Shown here one piece after another: positions 35,289 to 43,712 of a stretch of DNA of 64,000 nucleotides. This DNA is from Hathewaya massiliensis (GTDB taxonomy: Bacteria > Bacillota > Clostridia > Clostridiales > Clostridiaceae), in contig NZ_CABFVD010000002.1 in NCBI RefSeq assembly GCF_902143515.1, positions 1 through 64,000 on the forward strand. The letters are read 5' to 3'. Positions within the stretch are counted from its first letter, which is position 1, and each line of letters starts with the position of its first letter. Below the pieces are notes generated by a model. That model worked only from the letters and a program-made list of their open reading frames with translations, did no database searches and was not told the origin of the DNA. Made by a program: the position numbers and the translations under genes.

Positions 35289-36082
35289 TGAGTAGTAAAT
35301 TTAAAATAACTTTTAGATATATAAAGATGGATTTATATCGTTCCATATGTTCACCACAATTTTTGGTAGCAATTTTAGGTGTGTTTTTAACAATGTGGTT
35401 TGGAGTAGCCAAACGTCATGCAGAGCGTAGTGTTTTTGATACCTATCGTATGATTATGTATGGAATGCCCTTTATGTTAACAATTGTTTTTTGTGCATTT
35501 CCTTATGCAGGAAGCATATGCGAGGATTATGAAAATAAATATATTAACCTTGAAGTCATAAGAGGAGGTCTAGGAGCTTATGTATTATCAAAAGTGGTTG
35601 TAATCTTTTTATCTGCTGTAATTACTATTGTAATTGGAACTATTCTTCATAGCCTAGCCAGACGTTGTAATTTACCTTGGATTGACCCTAATGGATTTTA
35701 TAAGAATGAAATTATTTACGGAGGACTTAAAGGAATTCTCAAAAATGGTAACTATCTACTTTATTTCACTTTAGCTAGTATGCAGTTTGGTATAATAGCA
35801 GGTGTTTTTTCTGTATTTTCATCCTACATATCTTTATATATATCAAACAAGTTATTGTTATTTTCAGTTCCAATTATGACTTATTACTTCATAGATTATT
35901 TTATAGGAGCGATTTTTGGAGAGAATGCTTATAATCTTCATGTTATTTTTGGGGTTAATACTCCTATATGCAAAAGTGATTTACTATCATTTTTACTTCC
36001 TGTAGGAATTGGAGCTTTATGTATATTTATTCTATATTGGGCTATGTATATAAAAATAAAAAGGAGAATGCAAAATGAATAA
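35288..36082 (+). CDS. ABC-2-type permease subunit 1
   Basis: A 264-residue membrane protein with about six hydrophobic segments: one at about 18-38, several between 55 and 220, and the last at 235-255. It starts within the stop codon of the lipoprotein gene and ends 8 bases inside the next gene. This size and layout are typical of paired ABC-2 permeases for bacteriocin immunity or antibiotic export. No motif identifies the cargo. Confidence 0.78.
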   Translation: MSSKFKITFRYIKMDLYRSICSPQFLVAILGVFLTMWFGVAKRHAERSVFDTYRMIMYGMPFMLTIVFCAFPYAGSICEDYENKYINLEVIRGGLGAYVLSKVVVIFLSAVITIVIGTILHSLARRCNLPWIDPNGFYKNEIIYGGLKGILKNGNYLLYFTLASMQFGIIAGVFSVFSSYISLYISNKLLLFSVPIMTYYFIDYFIGAIFGENAYNLHVIFGVNTPICKSDLLSFLLPVGIGALCIFILYWAMYIKIKRRMQNE

Positions 36083-36938
36083 GGGTATATCTAGGACAAA
36101 GTATATAGGACAAGTATTTATGCAAGATTTTTTTCGTACTAAACTAGTGGTACTTATGATTTTGCAATTTTTTGTTTTGCATATAGTTTTATCTCCGATA
36201 AGAAAGTTTACACAGACTGCTAACTATCCAATTTCACCTTGGGTAATTCCTATTGTATTTATAAACCTCTACTTTCATTTTTTATTTATGGCATGTGTTA
36301 TTTATCATTATTCCAATGTTCCTTTTATGCAAAGGTCGCAGATGTATCAAATTATAAGAAGTGGGAAAAGAAAATGGGCTCTAGGTAAAATTGTAGGAAT
36401 TATTTTAGGTGGTTTTGGATTAGCTATTATGGAAAGTTTATTAAGCTTGCTACCTTTAATTGGGAGGTTGCGATTTGAAACTAATTGGGGAAAAGTTATT
36501 TATTCCTTAGCCATGACCAATGCCGCAGAAGAATATAAAATACCTTTTTATTTTCCTTATGAGCTTTTAAACTCTTACAGTCCTTTAAAAGCTATGTTAA
36601 TTTTTATTTTAGTAAGTGGATTAGTTATTTCTTTTATTGGAGTTACTATGTTTGCAGTTAGCATATTATTTTCAAGGTTAGCTGCTATAGTTACAGCTAT
36701 GATATTAATTATTTTACCATTTGTAGAAATGAATTTAAAGAGAATGTATGATTGGCTTATATATGTTTCTCCAGTATCTTGGATGAATATGACTAAGATT
36801 GGGGTCAGAAGCGAAGGAAAATTACCTACACTTAGTTATATTATTCCTGTGCTTTTAACTATGATTATAATTTTAAGCTTAGTAATAATATGGAGAATTA
36901 AGACTATTGATTTTCAATGGAATAAGGAGGAACAGTAA
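36075..36938 (+). CDS. ABC-2-type permease subunit 2
   Basis: A 287-residue membrane protein with about six hydrophobic segments, related in layout to the preceding permease but not in close sequence. It overlaps the previous gene by 8 bases and the ATPase gene by one. The two permeases probably form a heterodimer. Confidence 0.78.
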   Translation: MNKGISRTKYIGQVFMQDFFRTKLVVLMILQFFVLHIVLSPIRKFTQTANYPISPWVIPIVFINLYFHFLFMACVIYHYSNVPFMQRSQMYQIIRSGKRKWALGKIVGIILGGFGLAIMESLLSLLPLIGRLRFETNWGKVIYSLAMTNAAEEYKIPFYFPYELLNSYSPLKAMLIFILVSGLVISFIGVTMFAVSILFSRLAAIVTAMILIILPFVEMNLKRMYDWLIYVSPVSWMNMTKIGVRSEGKLPTLSYIIPVLLTMIIILSLVIIWRIKTIDFQWNKEEQ

Positions 36939-37621
36939 TGGAAGTAAAAACTAATGCAAATTTAGAAAAGAAAAATGAAAATAATTACATAATTAAAGTA
37001 GAAAATGCTATGAAGAGTTTTAATAAAAATAAGGTATTAGACGATGTTAGTTTTGCATGTGGGAAAGGACAAATCTGCGGAATAGTAGGACGAAATGGCT
37101 CTGGTAAAACTGTTCTTTTTAAATCAATTTGTGGGTTTTTAAAATTAGATAGTGGGAAAATATATATTAAAGGAAAAGAGATGCATAAGGATATAGACCT
37201 GTTAACCACAGCAGGAATTATTATTGAAGAGCCAGCATTTTTAAGAAATAAAAGTGCTATGAAAAACTTAGAATTTTTATACATGATAAGAAATAAAAGA
37301 AATACAGAACATATAAGCAAGGTAATTAAAAAGGTGGGGTTAGACCCATCATCCAAGAAGAAAGTTGGAAACTACTCCATGGGTATGCGTCAAAGATTAG
37401 CAATAGCCCAAGCAATCATGGAGGATCAGGAAATATTAATCCTAGATGAACCTATGAATGGCTTAGACAATCAAGGGGTTAAAGAGATGAGAGAATTATT
37501 TTTAAGTCTAAAAGAACAGGGGAAGACCATTTTACTAGCAAGTCATAATAAAGAAGATATTGATGTGCTTTGTGATGAAGTATATGAAATGGATAGAGGG
37601 ATAATAAGTAAGGTTAGGTAA
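36938..37621 (+). CDS. ABC transporter ATP-binding protein
   Basis: A 227-residue ATPase with Walker A GRNGSGKTV at residues 51-59, signature YSMGMRQRLA, Walker B ILILDEPMNGLD and the switch ASHN. An N-terminal extension of about 15 charged residues precedes the domain. It is the last gene of the operon 34176-37621, whose genes overlap end to end. ATPases with YSMGMRQR commonly power ABC-2 exporters for lantibiotic immunity and related functions. Confidence 0.9.
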   Translation: MEVKTNANLEKKNENNYIIKVENAMKSFNKNKVLDDVSFACGKGQICGIVGRNGSGKTVLFKSICGFLKLDSGKIYIKGKEMHKDIDLLTTAGIIIEEPAFLRNKSAMKNLEFLYMIRNKRNTEHISKVIKKVGLDPSSKKKVGNYSMGMRQRLAIAQAIMEDQEILILDEPMNGLDNQGVKEMRELFLSLKEQGKTILLASHNKEDIDVLCDEVYEMDRGIISKVR

Positions 37622-37737
37622 AAAGATTAAAAGATTATAGAATTTCCTATGATGTTTTATTAATGAATTAAATATCATGGTATAATTTAATTATAAATTA
37701 AAGAAATTTTAAGCTTCATTATAAGGGGGTTAATGCA

Positions 37738-37884
37738 ATGAAAACTATTATGTTTTGTTTATTTGGGCTAGTATCTATAATACTAACAATTTTAGGTTTT
37801 AAAAAAGAAAATATTGTTCTAAAAGTTGTAGGTATTGTTATGGTGGTTTTATTCATGATCATGATTGCATCCATACTTAAGTAA
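37738..37884 (+). CDS. Small two-helix membrane protein
   Basis: A 48-codon gene with AAGGGGGTT seven bases before its ATG. The product has two hydrophobic stretches (residues 4-20 and 26-46) separated by FKKEN, so a small membrane hairpin is likely. I do not recognise the family. The strong ribosome binding site supports translation. The remaining sequence between 37621 and 38441 outside the two small genes and the terminator shows nothing else. Confidence 0.6.
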   Translation: MKTIMFCLFGLVSIILTILGFKKENIVLKVVGIVMVVLFMIMIASILK

Positions 37885-38066
37885 GTTTCATAGAATTATG
37901 TTTATTATTAAAGCAAAATAAACATAGTTCTAAGCTTTAGAGGTGATAGTTACGGAGTAGACAGTGATGTTGTTTTTATAAAAATAATAATATAACATAC
38001 ATACAAATAGAAGGTTTTTGAAGTACATATATTATAATCTAAGAAAAGCACTTAGGGGGATTTGGT

Positions 38067-38153
38067 ATGAAGGAGGAAAAGCCAGAAGTAGGCGATTGGA
38101 TTATAATATGTGCGGCTATATGTGCAGCTATATATTTATTGGTTACTAGGTAG
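38067..38153 (+). CDS. Very small single-helix membrane peptide
   Basis: A 28-codon frame starting MKEEKPEVGDWII behind TTAGGGGGATTTGGT. After the acidic N-terminus comes one hydrophobic helix (WIIICAAICAAIYLLV), ending TR. It resembles the small regulatory membrane peptides found beside transporters. There is no known family. Confidence 0.5.
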   Translation: MKEEKPEVGDWIIICAAICAAIYLLVTR

Positions 38154-38276
38154 AAAAGGGCTAGTCTTTAGACAGAGGTTCTATTTAGATAAATATTAGA
38201 GAAGACTAGAGGATATTATTGTATTTAAGAGTTATATATTTTATAGTATCCTATAATATAGAGATATTATGAAACT

Positions 38277-38334
38277 AGAGCACTTATTTGAACAAGCTAG
38301 GGGGAAAATAGCTTGAAAATAGGTGCTCTTTTTC
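38277..38334 (+). terminator. Terminator before the OmpR-type two-component system
   Basis: AGAGCACTTATTT..CAAGCTA pairs with TAGCTTG..AATAGGTGCTCT around a short loop, followed by TTTTTC. Confidence 0.82.
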
Positions 38335-38441
38335 TGTTAGGAAATAGCTTTAAATTAAGGTATAATTTAAATTAAAGGTTTAAACTTAAGAAAGGGGTAG
38401 GTTAAGTATACATTAATTTTCTTAACCAGAGATGAGAGTAT

Positions 38442-39149
38442 ATGAAAAAAATTTTACTTGTGGAAGATGATTCAGCTTTAGCTATTGGCATAGAATACAC
38501 TTTAAATGGAGAAGGTTTTCAAGTAACAAGGGCAAAAAATTTAAAAGAAGCTCGCATCATATTTAATGAAAAGGATTTAGATCTTATACTTTTAGATTTA
38601 ATGTTACCAGATGGCAGTGGGTATGATTTTTGTAAGGAGATTAGGGGGAAGAGTAGCATACCTATAATATTTATAACTGCCTGTGATGAAGAAGCTAATG
38701 TTATCCTAGGTTTAGATATTGGTGGAGATGATTATATCACAAAACCTATTAGAATAAGGGAACTTATATCTAGAATAAATGCAGTTTTAAGAAGAAGAGA
38801 GGCTTATGGTGAAAAATCACAGGATAAAAGTACAAACAAAGAGGAGAATAGTGAAATTATTGAGGGTGATTTAAGGATAGAGTTATTAAAAGCTAAGGTA
38901 TATAAGAAAAATGAGGAGATTGTTTTAACTCCTGCAGAATATAGACTTTTATTGATTTTAATGAAAAATAAGGGCAATGTCTTAGAGAGAGGTGTTCTTC
39001 TTGAAAAGCTTTGGGATGTAGAGGGAAATTTTGTAGATGGTAATACTTTAAATGTTTATATTAAAAGACTTAGAGAAAAAATAGAGGACAACCCCAAAGA
39101 GCCTAAATACATAGAAACCGTAAGGGGGATTGGGTATAGGTGGAGCTAA
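38442..39149 (+). CDS. OmpR/PhoB-family response regulator
   Basis: A 235-residue regulator. The receiver domain (1-120) has the phospho-acceptor Asp52 in LLDLMLPDG and the Lys in ITKPI near 103. A winged-helix DNA-binding domain follows (about 140-235), with LTPAEYRLL, and GNTLNVYIKRLREKI near the end. It is partner of the kinase at 39289. Two ABC export systems stand upstream (30.4-37.6 kb), as in clostridial loci answering antimicrobial peptides, but a target is not proven. Confidence 0.92.
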   Translation: MKKILLVEDDSALAIGIEYTLNGEGFQVTRAKNLKEARIIFNEKDLDLILLDLMLPDGSGYDFCKEIRGKSSIPIIFITACDEEANVILGLDIGGDDYITKPIRIRELISRINAVLRRREAYGEKSQDKSTNKEENSEIIEGDLRIELLKAKVYKKNEEIVLTPAEYRLLLILMKNKGNVLERGVLLEKLWDVEGNFVDGNTLNVYIKRLREKIEDNPKEPKYIETVRGIGYRWS

Positions 39150-39150
39150 A

Positions 39151-39222
39151 ATGAAGAAAAAGAGAATAATAAAGAAAAGGAAATATAGAAAAATAATTAA
39201 TAGAAAAGAAATAAGGATATAG
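39151..39222 (+). CDS. Possible 23-residue basic peptide (doubtful)
   Basis: Two bases after the regulator stop an ATG opens a frame of 23 codons beginning MKKKRIIKKRKYRKI, with GGTGGAG shortly before it. The product is almost all Lys, Arg and Ile. Purine-rich DNA gives such frames by chance, so support is limited to position and ribosome binding site. Confidence 0.25.
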   Translation: MKKKRIIKKRKYRKIINRKEIRI

Positions 39223-39288
39223 AAAGAAAAAATGAAGGTTAGATTAAGAGGAATAGAATCTAAGATAAGATAATGGAGGTGAATTTTC

Positions 39289-40527
39289 ATGAGATATTTT
39301 AGAAATCCAGAGTTAAAAAGGCTTACTGCTATTTTTACTTTTATGTTTATAGTTGTTGTGGCTCTTAGCAGTTTACTATTAAATTCAGAGATTGAAAGAC
39401 TTAATAGGAATTATATAAAGCAAAATACAATTATGGTTGGGAATATAGTTAAGGAACATCCAGAGCTTCAGGGGGAAATAATTGATGCTATATTTAGTAA
39501 GGATCAGTCGAATTATTCCCTAGGAAATAAGCTTTTATCACAATACTCTTATAATGAAGATTTAGCTATATACAAAAATCCTGTAATGTATAAATTTTAT
39601 AAAAGCATATTTATAAAGCTTATAATATTTATAGCTATTTTTATACTTTTGGTATATGGAATATCAATTTTTATGTCTTTCCAGTTTTATAGAAAAGCTG
39701 AAAGGCTATCTGAAGCCTCAGAAAAGATTATGGATGGAACTTTTGAGAAGTTTACAGAGGAAAATAAAGAGGGCGAATTCTACATATTAGCATCAAAGTT
39801 TAATTTAATGAGCAATAGGTTAAAAGAATCCATGAACAACTTAAAAAATGAGAAGATATTTCTAAAGAATATAATATCAGATATATCTCATCAACTAAAA
39901 ACCCCCTTATCTTCCCTTATAATGTTTAATGACATTATGAAAAAGGATATCCCAAAGGAACATAGGGACAATTTTTTAAACCTAGCTGATGAACAGCTTA
40001 AGAGAATGGAATGGCTTATTATAAACCTTTTAAAAATAGGAAGGTTAGAAGGCGGTGTGGTGGAATTTCATGTTAAGGAAAACCCTCTTTTAATTACAGT
40101 AAATAAAGCCTTAGGTGCACTTAAGGAAAGGGCTAAAGAAAAAGGACAAAATATAATAATGGATATAAAAGAAGATGTCTATTTTAAACATGATATGGAA
40201 TGGACAGCAGAGGCTTTATCTAATATTATAAAAAACTCCATAGAACATACAGGAAGAGAAGGAGAGATAATAATCTCTTGCGAAGAAACTCCTATATCCT
40301 TAACCATAAGTATAAAAGATAATGGAGAAGGTATTCCTAAAAACTTGCAGAGCAAAATCTTTGAAAGGTTTTACAAAGGGGAAAACTCCACAAATCCTAC
40401 CAGTGTGGGCATAGGACTATCCTTAAGCAAATCCATAATAGAGTCTCAAAATGGAACCATTAGGGTGGATAGTGAAGAAGGCATAGGAACAGAATTTATA
40501 ATAACTTTTTTAAAGACTGTAATATAG
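39289..40527 (+). CDS. Sensor histidine kinase
   Basis: A 412-residue kinase with two membrane helices (about 12-30 and 103-126) enclosing an extracytoplasmic segment of about 75 residues, a HAMP-like linker (130-185), the HisKA box ISDISHQLKTPLSS with His201, and a HATPase domain with NIIKNSIEHT, DNGEGIP and GIGLSLSKSI. The ATG follows GGAGGTGAA. It is partner of the OmpR-type regulator upstream, with 139 bases between the two genes. Confidence 0.92.
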   Translation: MRYFRNPELKRLTAIFTFMFIVVVALSSLLLNSEIERLNRNYIKQNTIMVGNIVKEHPELQGEIIDAIFSKDQSNYSLGNKLLSQYSYNEDLAIYKNPVMYKFYKSIFIKLIIFIAIFILLVYGISIFMSFQFYRKAERLSEASEKIMDGTFEKFTEENKEGEFYILASKFNLMSNRLKESMNNLKNEKIFLKNIISDISHQLKTPLSSLIMFNDIMKKDIPKEHRDNFLNLADEQLKRMEWLIINLLKIGRLEGGVVEFHVKENPLLITVNKALGALKERAKEKGQNIIMDIKEDVYFKHDMEWTAEALSNIIKNSIEHTGREGEIIISCEETPISLTISIKDNGEGIPKNLQSKIFERFYKGENSTNPTSVGIGLSLSKSIIESQNGTIRVDSEEGIGTEFIITFLKTVI

Positions 40528-40578
40528 TACTCTATTAATAATTCATATGGAAAAATAAATATATAAAGCATATAATAT

Positions 40579-40613
40579 AATTACATTAGTAAATACTGGT
40601 GTAATTATTTTTA
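40579..40613 (+). terminator. Weak terminator after the kinase
   Basis: AATTACA / TGTAATT with a 16-base loop followed by ATTTTTATTTT. Confidence 0.5.
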
Positions 40614-40713
40614 TTTTACACAGTCTTAAATTAAAAATAAGGCTTTGTTAGGTAATTTTGTTATATTTATATCTAATATAGTCTTAAATTAAAATAAATA
40701 TGGGGTGAAGAGT

Positions 40714-41355
40714 ATGAAAATGAAGAAGCGATTATTAACTTTTCTAATTTGTAGTACTTTCATGATTATTCCAACAGGATGTAACAAGTCAAAATCAGAG
40801 CCACCTTGCGATAAAAAGCCAGTAATTTATTTATATCCAAAAGAAGAGATGGATGTTGAGGTTAGTCTAGATTACGCAGGAAAATTAACTACTACTTATC
40901 CTAAGTATGAAAATGGTTGGAGTGTAAAAGCTATGCCAGATGGAAGGCTTTATAACAAAAAAGATGGACGAGAATACTCTTATCTATTTTGGGAAGGGGA
41001 GTCAGACATAAACTATAACATGTCAGAAGGCTTTGTAGTTAAGGGAGAGGACACTTATGAGTTTTTACAGAAAACTTTAGAAAAACTTGGGTTAACTCCA
41101 AAAGAATATAATGAATTCATTGTATTTTGGCTACCACATATGGAGGGGAACCCCTATAACCTTATAACCTTCCAACAAGAAGCTTATACCGATAATGCAA
41201 AGCTCTCAATTTCACCTAAAGAGGATTCACTTCTTAGAGTATTTATGGTCTATAAACCTCTTGAAAAACCAGTAGAAGTAAAAACACCTAAGTTACCACA
41301 GTTTAAACGTGAAGGGTTTACTGTAGTAGAATGGGGTGGCAAGGAACTAAAATAG
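40714..41355 (+). CDS. Conserved hypothetical lipoprotein
   Basis: A 213-residue lipoprotein with lipobox PTGC; a second Cys (PPCDKKP) follows 9-10 residues later. The mature part contains KPVIYLYPKE, TTTYPKYENGW, YSYLFWEGES and FIVFWLPHMEGNPYN, blocks I recognise only as a conserved clostridial protein of unknown function. The ATG at 40714 follows GGGGTG by 6 bases and is preferred to the GTG at 40705, which lies inside that site. The gene is followed by a partial duplication of its last 30 bases. Confidence 0.75.
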   Translation: MKMKKRLLTFLICSTFMIIPTGCNKSKSEPPCDKKPVIYLYPKEEMDVEVSLDYAGKLTTTYPKYENGWSVKAMPDGRLYNKKDGREYSYLFWEGESDINYNMSEGFVVKGEDTYEFLQKTLEKLGLTPKEYNEFIVFWLPHMEGNPYNLITFQQEAYTDNAKLSISPKEDSLLRVFMVYKPLEKPVEVKTPKLPQFKREGFTVVEWGGKELK

Positions 41356-41430
41356 ATTAAGTTTCAAGAGCTACGTTTAAATCATAAAGAGATAGCTAAA
41401 GGTGGAAAGGAACTAAAATAAATTAGATTT
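41334..41430 (+). repeat. Duplication of the lipoprotein gene end
   Basis: GGTGGCAAGGAACTAAAATA with the following GATTAAGTTT (41334-41364) returns as GGTGGAAAGGAACTAAAATA with AATTAGATTT at 41401-41430. The offset is 66 bases. Both copies carry a stop codon in the same relative place. Confidence 0.7.
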
Positions 41431-41475
41431 CTTATTAAAAAAGAGTAAAGCATAGTTTTATTTTTAGATAAGATT

Positions 41476-41523
41476 GTTTAAGCTTCAGTGAGAGTAAAAA
41501 TTTTAACTGAAGCTTAAATTTTG
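41476..41523. terminator. Hairpin of the dispersed repeat type, probable terminator
   Basis: TTTAAGCTTCAGT / ACTGAAGCTTAAA with GAGAGTAAAAATTTTA in the loop, followed by TTTTG. It lies between convergent genes. The arms resemble the tails of repeats D and F. Confidence 0.75.
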
Positions 41524-41560
41524 TTATTATGAGAAAACTGGTTTAAGTATTCCACATGTA

Positions 41561-41992
41561 TTAATAAACACCATTATATAAATCAGATAATGGCTGTAGA
41601 TGTTGAAATTTCTTTAAGAGAATTTCTCTATATTTTAAATCAGTTAAATAGCTTTTCTTATAAGATGTTGTCCATAAGATATCGCTAAAATATACTGCGA
41701 AATTTTCTAAATCTATAGGATTATATATGTCATGTTCCTTTAAGTACCTAATGGGATATTTTTTTATGCTATCAAATAAAATATCATCTATCCAATTAAC
41801 TTCAACAAACCCTGTGTTAATATGAACAGAATAAAATGCTCCTATTAAATAACAATCAACTTCAGAAAATAAGAAATTTTCGGGGAGGTTACACTCAAGT
41901 AGAAACTGTGCCCCTTTATTTAAGTATTTTTTGGCCATTTCATCCTTTATGTTTTTAAAATAAGCATCACCAAATTGAAACATTATACCCAT
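41561..41992 (-). CDS. Hypothetical protein
   Basis: A 143-residue soluble, acidic and aromatic-rich protein without signal, membrane helix or motif known to me. The ATG at 41992 follows GGAAGTG by 5 bases. The composition is like small immunity or scaffold proteins but that is only an impression. It stands alone on the minus strand. Confidence 0.55.
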   Translation of the reverse strand: MGIMFQFGDAYFKNIKDEMAKKYLNKGAQFLLECNLPENFLFSEVDCYLIGAFYSVHINTGFVEVNWIDDILFDSIKKYPIRYLKEHDIYNPIDLENFAVYFSDILWTTSYKKSYLTDLKYREILLKKFQHLQPLSDLYNGVY

Positions 41993-42265
41993 ACAATCAC
42001 TTCCATTATAAAATTAGTTATATATATTAAGCTATTTTCGAAAGAAAAATAAATAACTTTATCCTCAATATTTTAAAGTATATGTTAAATTATACCATAA
42101 AATTCTATATAATAAACTTTTAAACAAATATTTATTTGATTACTGGCCTTTCTAATGCTCTTATTTTCTTCAAAATTACAGGAAATAACTTGCAGATATA
42201 TTTAAATTGGTTAAGATAAATAATATAAGCTCAAATTAATATTTAACAAGTCACAGGACATAAAC

Positions 42266-42440
42266 TTAAAGTTACTTACTAACTAAATATAGGGTATACT
42301 AGTATATATACGGAACCATACCATTAAGTTGATTTAGGTAACTAATCGTATATAAATATAAATATAAATGATATATTAAGAATTCTGGTTTAATTAGGTA
42401 TGCACCCTATAATTTTTTTATAAGACCTAGAAGATTTGGG
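42266..42440 (+). pseudogene. Decayed second copy of the AAA/PD-(D/E)XK gene and its leader
   Basis: 42266-42390 is a diverged copy of the region upstream of the gene at 51407 (AGTTACTTACTA, ATATAGGGTATACTA, GACTAATCGTATATAAAT-like blocks in order). It then jumps to TATGCACCCTATAATTTTTT and the bases coding RPRRFGK, which equal 51506-51550 inside that gene. Everything between and after is deleted. It is thus a truncated paralogue. From 41993 to 42265 I see no gene. Confidence 0.75.
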
Positions 42441-42507
42441 AAAAGAGCGGGTACATTCCTATAATAAATATGGGGTTACAATTATACTAGTTGGAGGTGG
42501 TATATAT

Positions 42508-43638
42508 ATGAAAAAAGAATCAACAGTAAATAAAACTAAAGACTCATTAAAACAAATAATTGGAGTTGTGGGTCAGTTAATTTTAGGAGGGGTAATTGGA
42601 GCTATTATTGGTATACTCTTGGTTAAAGAAGCTAAAAATCCAGTTATAGCTTTAGTATATTTAATTCTTTTTGTACTTATATATATTTTGCAAATTATAT
42701 TACATGAAGCAGGACATTTAATTTTCGGATTATTATCGGGATATGAATTTGTATCTTTTAGAGTTGGAAGCCTAACCTTTATAAGGGAAGGTGGGAAAAT
42801 AGCTATTAAAAAGTTTAAAGTTATAGGTACTGGGGGACAGTGTCTTATGATGCCACCAGAAGGAAATGGGTACGATTGTCCTTACGTTCTTTATAACCTG
42901 GGCGGTGTACTTATGAATGCCATAATATCTTGTCTATGTATAGTTATTTCTATGTTATTGCCCTATAATACTGTAATGGGGGATATCTGTAGGTTATTTT
43001 TTATTACTGGATTAATTGCAATAGCTTTAAATGGTATACCTATAAAATCTTTAGGAAATGACGGATATAATCTTCTTTCTATTAAGAGGAGTAAAAGTGA
43101 AAGATATTCATTCTATATGATACTTAAAATTAACGGTCTTCTTCATAAGGGTGTAAGATTAAAAGATATGCCAATTCAGTGGTTTAACCTTTCTAGGGAG
43201 GATTATTTAGAAGGAAGGCTGGCAAGTAATTTAAGAACTATAGAAGCAGGTTACTATGAAGATAAAAAAGAATTTAATAAGGTAAGAGAAATTTTAGAGG
43301 ATCTTATAGATAACTCTAATAACTTAGGAAAATTATTAAAAAATGAACTTAAATGCGAACTTTTATTTTGTGAAATTCTAGGTGAGTGCAGGGAAGAAGT
43401 TATTAATGAATTATATACTAAAGAATTAAAAAAATATATAAAAGCAACTGATTGTTTTATATCAAGAAAAAGGTTAATGTATGCATACTATCTTATAATT
43501 GAGAAAGATAATGATAAAGCTAATAAGGTATTAGCTGAAGTAGAAAAAGTTAAAAAAACCTATCCGGTTAAAGCTGAAATTGAAAGTGAATTAGAAATAA
43601 TAGATTTTATAAAAGAGAAATACGTTTTAAATAACTAA
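42508..43638 (+). CDS. M50-like membrane metallopeptidase
   Basis: A 376-residue membrane protein. The zinc-protease motif HEAGH is at residues 66-70, inside or at the end of a hydrophobic helix, as in site-2 protease (M50) enzymes. A second conserved block YNLGGVLMNAIIS (near 130) fits the region of the third zinc ligand, although the usual LDG Asp appears only as LGNDG near 190. The C-terminal 150 residues are helical and charged. The ATG at 42508 is chosen because GGAGGTGG lies 7 bases before it. The target is unknown; such enzymes cut membrane proteins or regulators. Confidence 0.75.
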   Translation: MKKESTVNKTKDSLKQIIGVVGQLILGGVIGAIIGILLVKEAKNPVIALVYLILFVLIYILQIILHEAGHLIFGLLSGYEFVSFRVGSLTFIREGGKIAIKKFKVIGTGGQCLMMPPEGNGYDCPYVLYNLGGVLMNAIISCLCIVISMLLPYNTVMGDICRLFFITGLIAIALNGIPIKSLGNDGYNLLSIKRSKSERYSFYMILKINGLLHKGVRLKDMPIQWFNLSREDYLEGRLASNLRTIEAGYYEDKKEFNKVREILEDLIDNSNNLGKLLKNELKCELLFCEILGECREEVINELYTKELKKYIKATDCFISRKRLMYAYYLIIEKDNDKANKVLAEVEKVKKTYPVKAEIESELEIIDFIKEKYVLNN

Positions 43639-43712
43639 AAATAATTTCATAAATAGTGTCCCCAAAATAATTTCATATGCATATATACACTCTAGGAAGG
43701 AGTGTATTTTTT

